From NCBI RefSeq assembly GCF_004801315.1, contig NZ_SSNW01000028.1, positions 1-54,601 on the forward strand: a DNA stretch of 54,601 nt, in the 5' to 3' direction. The notes below the pieces were generated by a model. That model was not told the DNA's origin, made no database searches, and saw only the letters and a list, made by a program, of their open reading frames with translations. The number at the start of each line of letters is the position of its first letter. Position 1 is the stretch's first letter. A program made the position numbers and the translations under genes. This DNA comes from Deinococcus sp. Arct2-2 (GTDB taxonomy: Bacteria > Deinococcota > Deinococci > Deinococcales > Deinococcaceae). Shown here in pieces: positions 1-8,508 of this stretch.

Positions 1-359
1 GGGGGAATAGAATTTGTTGATCCCCCACTCTACTCTTTTTAATCGGAGTCCGTATCAGCGCCCGCCGCTGGAGCGGGGCCAGGTCTGGGGTGACGCACGT
101 GGGCAGCGGTTGGGGAACGGAGGCCAGCGGCCGGCTCTGCGCAGCGGAGTAGAGAGCAGGAGCAGAACACGGCTCTCGGAGTCGTACCAGGACAGTGGGG
201 GATGATCCGGGCACAAGACATCGCTTCCACCACGGCCAAGGGCAACATTCGGAGTTGCTTGTGTTGGGGATACGTCAGCTTCGCTCAGTCGAAGAGCGGT
301 CAAAACTGTCCCGATGAGGCGAGTCATGGGCAACAGCAAGCCAAACACGGAAACGTTTC
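1..359. other. Left edge without a recognisable gene
   Basis: I see no convincing gene here. The open frames on either strand have low-complexity or arginine/proline-rich translations typical of GC-rich shadow frames. None carries a family motif or a good ribosome binding site. It may be the 3' part of something cut by the window edge. Confidence 0.5.
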
Positions 360-449
360 TTACTGGAGGCTCTCCAGCTCGTCCTTAAACTGAATCAGCA
401 CTTCTTGCAAGTGGCTACGAATCTGGAGTTGGTCAACTCGGTGCAGCAT
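360..449 (-). CDS. Possible 29-residue helical small protein
   Basis: A short ORF starts 23 bases after the stop of the LOV-like GGDEF gene, on the same strand. An ATG is preceded by GGAG at 5-base spacing. The 29-residue product is rich in Leu, Gln, Glu and Arg and looks amphipathic (it begins MLHRVDQLQ and ends in LESLQ). No family is recognised. The ribosome binding site and operon position support translation. Against this, it is very short and might be chance. If real, it would be made together with the diguanylate cyclase and could be a small partner, but that is only inference. Confidence 0.4.
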   Translation of the reverse strand: MLHRVDQLQIRSHLQEVLIQFKDELESLQ

Positions 450-472
450 GGATGCTCCCCGAACGCTCGGCC

Positions 473-1318
473 TTACTGCCGTTTGGCCGCTTTGTGCGCG
501 TACATGCGGCGGTCTGCTAACCGCAGCCAAGCGGCGCCGTCCGAGTTTTCTGAGGGGAAGCTGGCCGCTCCCAACCCGACGCGCAGAGTACCGCCATCCA
601 GAGCTTGTAGAGCCTCAAGAAGGCGTGACTCAAAAAGTTTCGCTTCTCGATCCGTTCCGGGCAGCAGGATGGCGAACTCGTCTCCCCCTAAGCGGTAGGC
701 GTGTCCAACACTCTGAACCAACTCTTTGAGACAGGCCCCAACTTGAGCCAGCAGCGCGTCACCCGCCGGATGGCCCCGCTCGTCATTCACCTGCTTGAAA
801 TTATTGAGATCCAAGACGAACAGCGTGAGGGGCTGGAGCAACTGGATATATTCGGCCACCTGAAGATCGAATGCGCGGCGATTGCCGAGTTCGGTGAGAC
901 CGTCAAGGTACGCCAGCCGCTTGAGCTCGACCTGTGCAGTATGGGCCAGCGTAAAGTCTTCCTGAACCCCAACGAAGTACCGCAGCACGCCCTCCACATA
1001 GAGGGGCCGGATGCGGATCTTATACCACAACGGACTGCCGTCTTTGCGGTAGTTGAGGATGACCCGCTCGATGGATTCTGCCCGGTCTAAGGCCTCACGG
1101 ATCGCTTCGACATCGGCGGGATCCGTCTCCGGCCCCTGCAAAAAGTTGCAAGGTTTGCCCCGAACCTCATCTGCGCTGTAGCCCGTCTCTTCTACAAATG
1201 TGGCATTCACGTACAGGATGCGCCGCTGCGCGTCCGTGACGATGAGGCCGATGTCAGCGGTATTCAGCACCTGCCACACCACCTCATGCGGCAGATCTGG
1301 CGGTTGCAGAACACTCAC
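473..1318 (-). CDS. LOV-like PAS-GGDEF diguanylate cyclase
   Basis: Predicted to make cyclic di-GMP from two GTP. The 281-residue protein has a PAS domain (about 12-125) and a GGDEF domain (about 135-280) with intact GGDEF at 211-215. The PAS domain has LOV hallmarks: Cys57 in KPCNFLQGPETD (plant and bacterial LOV usually NCRFLQG), Asn89 in LNYRKDG, and Gln119 in FVGVQED. The second flavin-contacting Asn (usually FWN) is Tyr99. So blue-light or redox sensing through a flavin is plausible but not certain. No RxxD inhibitory site is seen upstream of GGDEF, so product inhibition is probably absent. There is no membrane segment, so it should be cytoplasmic. The GTG start overlaps the stop of the upstream EAL gene as GTGA, implying translational coupling. 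Confidence 0.88.
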   Translation of the reverse strand: MSVLQPPDLPHEVVWQVLNTADIGLIVTDAQRRILYVNATFVEETGYSADEVRGKPCNFLQGPETDPADVEAIREALDRAESIERVILNYRKDGSPLWYKIRIRPLYVEGVLRYFVGVQEDFTLAHTAQVELKRLAYLDGLTELGNRRAFDLQVAEYIQLLQPLTLFVLDLNNFKQVNDERGHPAGDALLAQVGACLKELVQSVGHAYRLGGDEFAILLPGTDREAKLFESRLLEALQALDGGTLRVGLGAASFPSENSDGAAWLRLADRRMYAHKAAKRQ

Positions 1319-2424
1319 GGGCGTGTCCAGTGGGAGAGGGCTTGCGGCGAGAGACCAGCCACGTCAGATACGGGGCGGCCCAAATAGTACCCTTGGGCCA
1401 AGTCTGCGCCCAATTCCATCACCAACTGCAGTTCCTGCGCCGTTTCGATGCCTTCAGCCACCACCCGGATGCCCAGCTCATGGGCGTAATGGACAAGAGC
1501 CGAGACCAGCGGCACGCGGGGATCGCTGCCATGCAACCCGGAGATCAGCGCTTGGTCGAGCTTCACCACATCGGGCTTGAGTTCAGTCAGGTAAGTCAAA
1601 CTGGTATGACCCGCACCCAGATCGTCCAGCGCCACCTGCGCCCCTTCCGCCCGGTAGCGCTCCAGAATTCGGCCCAGCAGCGTGAGATCCGGGAACGCTT
1701 CGCTCTCAGTAACTTCAAACAGGAGGCGGGAAAGATCTGCCCCAACTTCCCGGCAAGCGGTGTAAGTCGTTTGCAGGCAGACATCGGGGTTATAGATCAC
1801 ACCCGGCGCAAAGTTGATAAACAGAATCTGCTCTGGCCCCAGCTTGGGGTAGCCTTGCAGGATCGCATGACGCCGGGCCAGTCCATCGAACGCCCGCGCT
1901 TGCCCGTGGGCGGCCGCCGCTTCCAGTAAAGCACCAGCTCCAAAAAAATGCCCCTCCCACTGCGCCCGGACCAACGCTTCGTAACCGTAGACCTGACCGC
2001 TGCGGAGGTCAACGATAGGTTGAAAGTGAAAGTGCAAGTGGTCACTGGCCTCTTGAAACCAGGGGCTACCCAACCGTTGGACCCACTGTTCTAGGGGGGC
2101 CAGGCCCCAAGGATCTAAGGACGTTCCATTCCAAGCAGTTGCAAGGAGCTGGAAGCGTTCCGTATGCGAGAAGCTGGCGAGCAGCGCAGGCAGCTTCTCG
2201 AAAGCTGAGCAAGGAACCAACAGCGCACCCTGTTGCAGGTGCACGGGGAGGTCATACGCAGTCAGCAGTAACGCGAGCTTGCGCTCTACATGGACAGAAG
2301 GGGCGCGGAGGGCCAAGCCCATCAGACCGTCAGGTACGGAAGACGCGACCGCCTGACAGTCGCACAGCTGTGGGCGGTCAGGGGGTTCTGAAGGCGAAGG
2401 CTGAATGGGCAGCGAAGAGGACAT
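1315..2424 (-). CDS. EAL-domain c-di-GMP phosphodiesterase
   Basis: Predicted to hydrolyse c-di-GMP to pGpG. The 369-residue protein has an N-terminal 120 residues of no recognised fold and then an EAL domain. The catalytic set is all present: EALVR (149-153), Asn204 in INFAPG, Glu237 in FEVTES, Asp267-Asp268 in LDDLGAG, Lys288, Glu324 in VAEGIET and Gln344 in QGYYLGRP. I chose the ATG at 2424; a TTG two codons earlier (2430) is possible. It is the first gene of a coupled pair with the LOV-like GGDEF cyclase. The two opposing activities are therefore made from one transcript, and the light- or redox-sensing cyclase may tune the balance. Confidence 0.9.
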   Translation of the reverse strand: MSSSLPIQPSPSEPPDRPQLCDCQAVASSVPDGLMGLALRAPSVHVERKLALLLTAYDLPVHLQQGALLVPCSAFEKLPALLASFSHTERFQLLATAWNGTSLDPWGLAPLEQWVQRLGSPWFQEASDHLHFHFQPIVDLRSGQVYGYEALVRAQWEGHFFGAGALLEAAAAHGQARAFDGLARRHAILQGYPKLGPEQILFINFAPGVIYNPDVCLQTTYTACREVGADLSRLLFEVTESEAFPDLTLLGRILERYRAEGAQVALDDLGAGHTSLTYLTELKPDVVKLDQALISGLHGSDPRVPLVSALVHYAHELGIRVVAEGIETAQELQLVMELGADLAQGYYLGRPVSDVAGLSPQALSHWTRP

Positions 2425-2445
2425 GAACAATAGTTAATAAGAAAG

Positions 2446-2478
2446 ACTATCTCAAAACTATCTCGCAATGCTTGTCAA
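2446..2478 (-). promoter_or_regulatory. Candidate promoter of the EAL/GGDEF pair
   Basis: On the minus strand a perfect TTGACA (2473-2478) is followed after about 18 bases by a weak -10-like TGAGAT. The octamer ACTATCTC, read on the plus strand, occurs twice here (2446-2453 and 2457-2464), 11 bases apart. That is one helical turn, so it could be an operator. The -35 match is strong and the -10 is poor. Confidence 0.4.
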
Positions 2479-2855
2479 TGGATTAAATGAATAAAGATTC
2501 AAGAGCATTGACGGGCAATACATTGTGATCTAAGTGCCAACTAATACAGCGCAATGCGGTTGATTATCACATTCGACATTGATTGCTGCTTAACCGTCAT
2601 TGGTTCTTGCCTAGATTGTTGGCCCTGCGGGCCATCCCACAGGCAGGCGGTTAACTGCAATGGTTCGGACAATTTCGGGCTAGTTTGAAACTGAAATTCA
2701 GTGGCCTAGACGAATTTGAGTTTGACTCCTGGATGGCCGTAGAGACTGCGGTCATCCGAAGGGGCCATCAGGGAATAGCCCCTCATCATCACCGTGCAAC
2801 CAGCGACGAATCGTCCGGTTGGAACATGCCGCGTCACTGGAGGGATTCTGAGTGT
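2479..2855. other. AT-richer intergenic region
   Basis: There is no gene. Base composition is clearly more AT-rich than the flanking genes, especially 2480-2600, as expected for upstream regulatory DNA or a junction left by transfer. Short frames here give no family-like translation. Confidence 0.6.
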
Positions 2856-3854
2856 TCAAAGCGGAAGGAGTTGGATGAACACCTCGACCACACTGGGGTC
2901 GAAGTGGACATTCGCCTCTGCTCTGATGTGATTGACGGCCTGCTCCCGAGTCCATGCTTTCCGGTAAGGCCGGTCACTGGTCAGGGCGTCATACACGTCC
3001 ACTACCGCAAATGCCCGTGCTGCCAAAGGGATGTCCTTGCCCTTCAGGCCCAGCGGATACCCGCTGCCATCCCATTTTTCATGGTGATACTGCGGGATAT
3101 CCAACGCCGGCCGCAGGAATTTGATGGACGAGAGCAGCTCCACCGCCAAGCGGGGATGCTGCTTCATCTTGTCCCACTCCTCCGGCGTGAGCTTGTCGGG
3201 CTTGAGCAGGATCGCGTCCGGCACGCCCATCTTGCCGATATCGTGCAGCAGGGCCCCGCGGCGCACATCGACCAGTTGCTGCGCACGAAGGCCTAGGTGC
3301 TGGCATAATCTGACTGTCAAATCGGTCACGCGCCTCGAGTGGCCTTCTGTTTCATAGTCGCGCAGGTCCAGGGCCCGCGCCCAGCCTTCAATGGTTTCCT
3401 CATAGGCAAAACGTAACTCCAAGGTGGTGTGTTCAAGCGCCCGAAACAAGCCCGCATTGTCAACAGCGATGGCGGCCTGACTGATCAGCAGCTCAAAGGT
3501 TTCCAACCAGACTGAAGACGGTTCGAATGGCTGACGGTGGAGCACTTCGAGCACGCCCAGCACCTTGCCGTTGGCGATGATCGGTGCCGCGTAATACGCC
3601 ATCAGGTGATGCTTGTTTAACATCTCGCGCCAGGGCTGAGACACCAGCACGTTCTGTAAATCAGGGATGCTAAGCGGTTGACGGGTCAGCGCGACCCGGC
3701 CGGACAACTCTTCCCCTAACCGGACAGTAAACCCGTGAAGCGCGGTGGTAAAGCCGCGCGCGGCGGTGTACTCGAGCGTGAGGGTCGAGGCATTGAGCAG
3801 CAACACCGTCGCGGCGTCGGCACCCAACTGATGCCGGATATTGTCGAGGATCAT
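2856..3854 (-). CDS. GAF/HD-GYP c-di-GMP phosphodiesterase, N-terminally short
   Basis: Predicted to degrade c-di-GMP through a metal-dependent HD-GYP domain. The 332-residue protein has a GAF sensor domain (about 1-135) and an HD-GYP domain (about 150-330). HD is at 204-205 (ALLHDIGKMG), HHE at 257-259, GYP at 265-267, and DALTSDRPYR at 289-298. The ATG falls inside the first GAF helix. The same frame stays open upstream for about 16 codons, with GAF-like residues, before a TAG. This suggests loss of a longer sensor region. The protein may still fold, but the N terminus may be a truncation product. No membrane segment is seen. It is the third c-di-GMP gene in 4 kb. Confidence 0.85.
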   Translation of the reverse strand: MILDNIRHQLGADAATVLLLNASTLTLEYTAARGFTTALHGFTVRLGEELSGRVALTRQPLSIPDLQNVLVSQPWREMLNKHHLMAYYAAPIIANGKVLGVLEVLHRQPFEPSSVWLETFELLISQAAIAVDNAGLFRALEHTTLELRFAYEETIEGWARALDLRDYETEGHSRRVTDLTVRLCQHLGLRAQQLVDVRRGALLHDIGKMGVPDAILLKPDKLTPEEWDKMKQHPRLAVELLSSIKFLRPALDIPQYHHEKWDGSGYPLGLKGKDIPLAARAFAVVDVYDALTSDRPYRKAWTREQAVNHIRAEANVHFDPSVVEVFIQLLPL

Positions 3855-3948
3855 CCCCAGCGTGATGAAGAGCTGTTCACTGGTCTTATGGGGTTTTCTG
3901 TGCTAGGGAAGGATGTGGGTGTGAATCTGGAGTGTTCTGGCCATGCCT

Positions 3949-4743
3949 TTACCCCTTCACCCCGCGCAGGCGTTCAGCCCTCAGGCGGTCACGCGCATCG
4001 AAGAGTGCCCGGAATGCCAGGAGGGTCACCGTGAGGCTGCCTAGGGCGCTGCTGGCAGCGAGGACGAACATGATCACGATTTGGTAGCGCACGGCGGTGT
4101 CCGGGGGCGCGCCTGCCAAGATTTGCCCGGTCATCATGCCCGGTAAGCTCACGATTCCCAGTACCGCCATGCTGTTGAGGGTCGGAATCATGCCCGTCTG
4201 CACCGCCGAAGCGATTTCTGCGTGCGCCGCCTCCCAGCGGGTCGCTCCCAGCGCGAGCAGCCCCTCGATCTCGGAGCGGCGGGCCACCACGTCCGAAGTA
4301 AAGCGGTCAAGAGACAGCGAGACGCCTGTCAGGGTGTTGCCCAGCACCATGCCCAGGATCGGCACAGCATATTGGGGTTCAAACCACGGATGAACCTGCA
4401 AGATGCCCGCGAGCGTGAGGCCCGTGAGCACAAAGGAACTGCCGAACACCGACAGGAAACTATCCAGATAGATCCGGGCGTAGCGCCGCCTCGCCCGCCC
4501 GACCGCCGCCTGGGCAGCCAGCAGGGTCATGACCAACCCGATACCGACGACTGTGAGAGGATGCCGCAGGGCGAACACCCATCCCAGGATCAGTCCGACG
4601 AGCAGGAGTTGCACCGTCATGCGTGCGCCTGCCACAACGATCTCGCGGCCCAGGCCCAGCTGCAATCGCCAGGACAGCAGGGCGTTGACGAGCATCAGCG
4701 CCGCTGCGAGCGCGACTTGGTGGAAACTGAGCGCTACGCTCAC
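3949..4743 (-). CDS. fetB: FetB/YbbM-type ABC transporter permease
   Basis: Membrane subunit of a UPF0014-family ABC exporter; E. coli FetAB is linked to iron export and peroxide tolerance. The 264-residue protein has about six to seven hydrophobic segments, an N-terminal run to about residue 25 and a basic C-terminal tail. Family-typical stretches include FRALFDARDRLRAERL near the end and the conserved central VLGNTLTGVSLSLDRF. The start overlaps the stop of the ATP-binding gene by four bases, so the two subunits are coupled. Substrate is inferred from family only; in Deinococcus a link to metal homeostasis or oxidative stress would make sense. Confidence 0.85.
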   Translation of the reverse strand: MSVALSFHQVALAAALMLVNALLSWRLQLGLGREIVVAGARMTVQLLLVGLILGWVFALRHPLTVVGIGLVMTLLAAQAAVGRARRRYARIYLDSFLSVFGSSFVLTGLTLAGILQVHPWFEPQYAVPILGMVLGNTLTGVSLSLDRFTSDVVARRSEIEGLLALGATRWEAAHAEIASAVQTGMIPTLNSMAVLGIVSLPGMMTGQILAGAPPDTAVRYQIVIMFVLAASSALGSLTVTLLAFRALFDARDRLRAERLRGVKG

Positions 4744-5402
4744 GGCGTCATCTCAACCGTCTGTAACCCCACTTCCCGCGTCGCCACCCGGCCACGCTGC
4801 GCCGCGTCGTGGCTCACCCATACGAGGGCGCGTCCGGGTTCAGCCTCACTCCAAGCGCACACCAAGCGTTCGGCCAGCAGGGTCGCGTCCGGATCAAGAG
4901 CACTCGTCGCCTCGTCAAGCAGCAGAACAGCCGGGTTGAGCAGCAGCGCCCGCACCAGTGCCAGCAGTTGGGCTTCGCCGCCAGAGAGCCGTGCCACGTC
5001 TAGGCCGAGAAACGCCGCGTCCCGCCCTAATGCGGCGAGGAGTGCGGCGGCCTGCGAGACCTCGAACGCCTTGTCCCGGTGAATCCGCAGGGCGAAGGGA
5101 CGGCGCAGCTCGCCCAGCACGCGGCCCTCTCCGGGTGGTGGGCGCTGTGGAAGATACATCACGCGGGCGCGGTAGTTCGGCATAGGCCACTCGTGTTGTG
5201 CCCGGCCCTGAAAGTAGACCTCACCTGCCTCCAGCGGATCAAGTCCCGCGAGGGCGCGCAACAGCAACGTTTTCCCACTCCCGGAGGGGCCGATCAGGGC
5301 GGCCCGTTCCCCCGCCTCTACGTTTAGGGCAAAGTCCTGCCACAGCACCCGTTCTCCTAGGGTGCGGCGCAGGCCCGAGGCCGTGAGCAGGCGCACACTC
5401 AT
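4740..5402 (-). CDS. fetA: FetA/YbbL-type ABC transporter ATPase
   Basis: ATP-binding subunit partnering the overlapping FetB-type permease. The 220-residue protein has Walker A GPSGSGKT (38-45), signature LSGGEAQ (139-145), Walker B VLLLDE with D-loop SALD (159-170) and the H-loop His in VSHDAAQ. It is short and has no membrane segment, as in FetA. The ATG at 5402 has no strong ribosome binding site. It is the first gene of the pair and the two are likely transcribed together from upstream of 5402. Confidence 0.85.
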   Translation of the reverse strand: MSVRLLTASGLRRTLGERVLWQDFALNVEAGERAALIGPSGSGKTLLLRALAGLDPLEAGEVYFQGRAQHEWPMPNYRARVMYLPQRPPPGEGRVLGELRRPFALRIHRDKAFEVSQAAALLAALGRDAAFLGLDVARLSGGEAQLLALVRALLLNPAVLLLDEATSALDPDATLLAERLVCAWSEAEPGRALVWVSHDAAQRGRVATREVGLQTVEMTP

Positions 5403-5654
5403 GGGGAGAATGGCCCGTATACCGGGAGAGGGGAAAGCAGGCTCATGATGATCCGCCCTGCAGTGTACGCAGTTCCAGCCTGATCGGAATCAGCTCGGCC
5501 CAAAGCTCTGGCCCAAAACCTGGCACAGACAGCCCCCGTGTTCTGAGCAACTCGCTCGCACTGCTGGAATTGAGAAAGTGGACGGTTGACCACGGAGTTC
5601 ATCCGCAGGCGAGCAGGAGCTGGAATCAGCTGGAAGACCGTCTGAACCGCAAGG

Positions 5655-6044
5655 TCATCTGGAGATAGATGAAGGCCGGGCCTGAAGCGCCCACAGCGCC
5701 AACCCAAGGAAGGCTGCTTCGAGTACCAGAGAAACGACACCAGCCGGTTCGCCCCAGTTTCCGATGTCTCCCCTCGCCCCCGGCAGTCCCGTGCTGCGCG
5801 TAAGGACATACCCGAGGATGGCTCCTGCCGAAATGAGCGCACCTAAGACGTACCCCATCCGGTGTTGATGACTGAGCAACCATGCGCCTGCTGCCGCGCA
5901 GCCAGCCACCAACAGGATGTACAGCCAGCCCAAAGATGGGGTTTCCCCCAGTTTGTCGGGAATATCGCGGAAGTGAATCCATCCGATCCCCAACAGCAGA
6001 ATCAGGCCCAGCCCGTGGTGCCGCAACAGTGTCATGATTTGCAT
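5655..6044 (-). CDS. Small multi-pass membrane protein
   Basis: A 129-residue hydrophobic protein with about four membrane segments: LGLILLLGIGWIHF near the N terminus, LGWLYILLVAGCAAAGAWLL, YVLGALISAGAILGYVLT, and a C-terminal VVSLVLEAAFLGLALWAL. I chose the ATG at 6044 because AAGGAG sits 8 bases upstream. The frame is open further upstream, but the extra residues are not membrane-like and lack a site. No family is recognised with certainty. It lies about 170 bases downstream of the secreted phosphoesterase on the same strand and may be its last co-transcribed neighbour. The stretch 5403-5654 below it holds no visible gene. Confidence 0.7.
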   Translation of the reverse strand: MQIMTLLRHHGLGLILLLGIGWIHFRDIPDKLGETPSLGWLYILLVAGCAAAGAWLLSHQHRMGYVLGALISAGAILGYVLTRSTGLPGARGDIGNWGEPAGVVSLVLEAAFLGLALWALQARPSSISR

Positions 6045-6216
6045 TCGGATGCTCCTTGAGAGGGCCTGCTTGCCGGAGGTGGCGCGCCAACCAGCACCGT
6101 AAGGCGGGAAGGTAAAGAAGAGGTATAGCGGGGGGTATTCGTGCAAAGTCAGGGCCACCAAACGCCGCACCCCACCACCTCCTCATGGGGAAGTGCTTGC
6201 CCCTAGCTCTTCAGCC

Positions 6217-7146
6217 TCAGCGCCCAAACAGGTCGGTCATCGCTCCCGCGTGCGCCGCTTCTCGCAGTGGAGGCAGGCCCCAAGCGTCTTCAAGAGTCCG
6301 CAGCAGACTGTAGTGGTTGTACGGGCGGTTTGACCGAATACCTTGCGGGCCGTCACTGGTCACCACGACCGTTACGACGTTTCCCCCGCCCCCGGCCCGG
6401 TCTGTGCCCTCGCTCTCATCAAAGGTAATGATCAGGGCGGCGTGGTTTTTCCAAGCATTGGAAGTCATGATCTTTCTCGCCCACTCCCGGACAAACGCGT
6501 CCCCGGTCTGCTCTAACCGTGCCCCCGGCCAACAGGTCAGGGCACCGTGGAGGTCGTGGCACAAGTCCGGTACGATCAGGGCGAACGTGGGAACTGTTCC
6601 GGCGTGCAGGTCGGTCTCTAACCCTTGCAGCGGCACCACGTTCCGCGACCGGCGTGGATCTTCAGCGATCTCCGAAGAGAGCATCAGGGGATTGTGCTTC
6701 TTGGCATAGACGCCTGCAAAGGGGCCGTCCCAGCCGGGGCGGGGTAGACCTTGCATGTAGCCCTTCCAAGTGAGGCCCACGCGCTCCAGTTGCAGGGCGA
6801 GGTTATCGCCGGAGAAGCGCTGGCTGGGGTCGTCGCTGCGGCTGCCGAAGGTGCTGCCGAACAGCAGGGCTACGTAGTTGGGCAGGCTGGGGTGGGCCAC
6901 CCCCGTGTAGTTGGTGGCCAAACCATAGTGCTGCGCGAGCGCATTGAGGGTGGGCAAGTTGGGATTGCCGATGACGCCTTTGTCTGAAGTGTTCTCCAAG
7001 ACCAGCATGAAGACATGTGAGAAGGGTGGCGGCGGGTTGGGCGGAGTCGCCGCACACAGCAGTAACGGGGCCAACCACAGTAGGAAACGCGCCGAAAGTA
7101 TGCGGCGCAGCGCGCGAGATTCAGGAAGTAGGGCAAACTTCGACAT
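6217..7146 (-). CDS. Secreted phosphoesterase (PF04185, acid phosphatase/phospholipase C-like)
   Basis: A 309-residue exported enzyme predicted to cleave phosphomonoesters or phosphodiesters outside the cytoplasm. An N-terminal hydrophobic signal (about 14-33, ending LLLCAATP) is followed by the catalytic fold. Motifs are HVFMLVLENTSDKGV, HPSLPNYVALLFGST, VPDLCHDLHG and IITFDESEGTD. These match metal ligands and the nucleophile region of the phosphoesterase family. It starts 48 bases after the histidine kinase gene on the same strand, so it is probably the end of the PAP2/response regulator/kinase operon and may be its effector. The exact substrate cannot be read from sequence. Confidence 0.85.
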   Translation of the reverse strand: MSKFALLPESRALRRILSARFLLWLAPLLLCAATPPNPPPPFSHVFMLVLENTSDKGVIGNPNLPTLNALAQHYGLATNYTGVAHPSLPNYVALLFGSTFGSRSDDPSQRFSGDNLALQLERVGLTWKGYMQGLPRPGWDGPFAGVYAKKHNPLMLSSEIAEDPRRSRNVVPLQGLETDLHAGTVPTFALIVPDLCHDLHGALTCWPGARLEQTGDAFVREWARKIMTSNAWKNHAALIITFDESEGTDRAGGGGNVVTVVVTSDGPQGIRSNRPYNHYSLLRTLEDAWGLPPLREAAHAGAMTDLFGR

Positions 7147-7194
7147 GGAAACCTCTGGATACTGGAAGGAGAGAGAAGGGAGAGCTAGGGAAGG

Positions 7195-8508
7195 TCAGGC
7201 CGGAAAGCGCAGGCAGACCTCGAAAGCGTCTGCCTCCCAATGCGGCAGGAGTTCGGCGTTCCAGCGCCGAGCCAAGGCGGCCACCAACGGAAGGCCCAGA
7301 CCGCTGCCGGGTGTGCCCTGAACCCCTGAGCCGCGCTCAAACGGCTCCAGAAGACGCCGCCAGTGGGCTTGGTCTGGCCCAGCGCCCAGGCTGCGTACTG
7401 TCACTGCACGCTCTTCAACACGCACCAGCACGCCTCCCGCACCGTACTTGAGCGCGTTCTCGATCAGGTTGATCAACGCTCGCCCCACCCCTTCCTCCTC
7501 GGCGTACACCCAGCTTTCCTGCACGTCGAGTTGCACCTGCTGACCTGATCCCCCTGCTCCCTCATCAAGCGCATCTACGGCGGCTACAGCGCTCCCGGCC
7601 AGTTCCACCCGCTGCAGGTGAACGGGGGCGTCGGTGCGTGCCAGAGCCAGCAGGCTTTCTGAAAGCCCCACCAAAGCTTCAACCCGGCCCTGCATCCCCC
7701 TCAGGGCGCGTTCGTATTCAGCCGCCTCGCGCGGGCGCTCTAAGGTCAGGTCGAGGCGGCCCCTCAGCACCGTCAGTGGGGTTCGCAGTTCGTGGGCAGC
7801 CGTGCGGGCAAAGGCCTTCTCGCGTTCGATGGTGCCTTGCAGTCCGTCCAGCATGGCATTGACGGTGGAGGTCAGGCGGGCCATCTCGTCGCGTCCCGGA
7901 GCCGCCGGAACGCGTTCCTGATAGCTGCCGCGCCGGGCAATGCCCTCGGCGGTGCGGGCCACCGCGTCCACTGGACGCAGGGCACGGTCGGCCAGCAGGT
8001 ACCCGGCTCCGCAGGCCACCACAACCATCAGGACGCTGCTTGCAATGAGGATACGGGCCAGCGTTTCCAGCAGTTCTCCCAATGTATCGCTGGGCCGGGA
8101 GATTCGCAGGAACAGGCCGCCGTCCACAGGCAGGGTCAGTATGCGGCGTTCATTCACCGAGAGAACCCCCGGTCGCAGGGTGAGGGCTTGGTCGTGTTGC
8201 TCCTGACCAGCGCGGGCCAGCCGCGTACCCGTAGGGGAGAGCAGCTCGATAGAGAGGTCGCCCGAAGGTTTCAGTTCGGGGGCAAACTTCCAGCGCCCGT
8301 CCTGTTTCTCTATGCTGCCCTGAGCGACGCTGGCGGTTTCCCTCAAGGTGGCGTCCAGAGAATGGGTCAGGCTGCTTCGTGCCAAGACGTACACCAGCAC
8401 AGCGCCGAGTAAGACCGTGACTGCGAATACCAGCGCGTACCCCAGCGTGAGCTTGACCCGCAGGCTCCAGTCCTGCGGATTCCAGCCCTCTATCCTCGCC
8501 CACTTCAC
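7195..8508 (-). CDS. Two-component sensor histidine kinase
   Basis: A 437-residue membrane sensor that phosphorylates the response regulator encoded just before it. It has transmembrane helix 1 (about 20-44), a short extracytoplasmic loop of about 105 residues, helix 2 (about 150-173) and a HAMP linker. The phospho-accepting His239 is in AAHELRTPL, the ATPase N-box is NLIENALKYG (347-356), and the G-box region GTPGSGLGLPLV is near 398-409. The DHp box has the form of the OmpR-family kinases. The GTG start overlaps the regulator stop as GTGA, so translation is coupled. The operon partners (PAP2 phosphatase, phosphoesterase) suggest sensing of phosphate, lipid or envelope state. The ligand is unknown. 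Confidence 0.93.
   Translation of the reverse strand: MKWARIEGWNPQDWSLRVKLTLGYALVFAVTVLLGAVLVYVLARSSLTHSLDATLRETASVAQGSIEKQDGRWKFAPELKPSGDLSIELLSPTGTRLARAGQEQHDQALTLRPGVLSVNERRILTLPVDGGLFLRISRPSDTLGELLETLARILIASSVLMVVVACGAGYLLADRALRPVDAVARTAEGIARRGSYQERVPAAPGRDEMARLTSTVNAMLDGLQGTIEREKAFARTAAHELRTPLTVLRGRLDLTLERPREAAEYERALRGMQGRVEALVGLSESLLALARTDAPVHLQRVELAGSAVAAVDALDEGAGGSGQQVQLDVQESWVYAEEEGVGRALINLIENALKYGAGGVLVRVEERAVTVRSLGAGPDQAHWRRLLEPFERGSGVQGTPGSGLGLPLVAALARRWNAELLPHWEADAFEVCLRFPA

Noticed and set aside
5399..5842. 147-residue minus-strand ORF
   Set aside because: It overlaps the membrane protein gene in another frame, has no family motif, and the overlapped gene has a far better start and composition.
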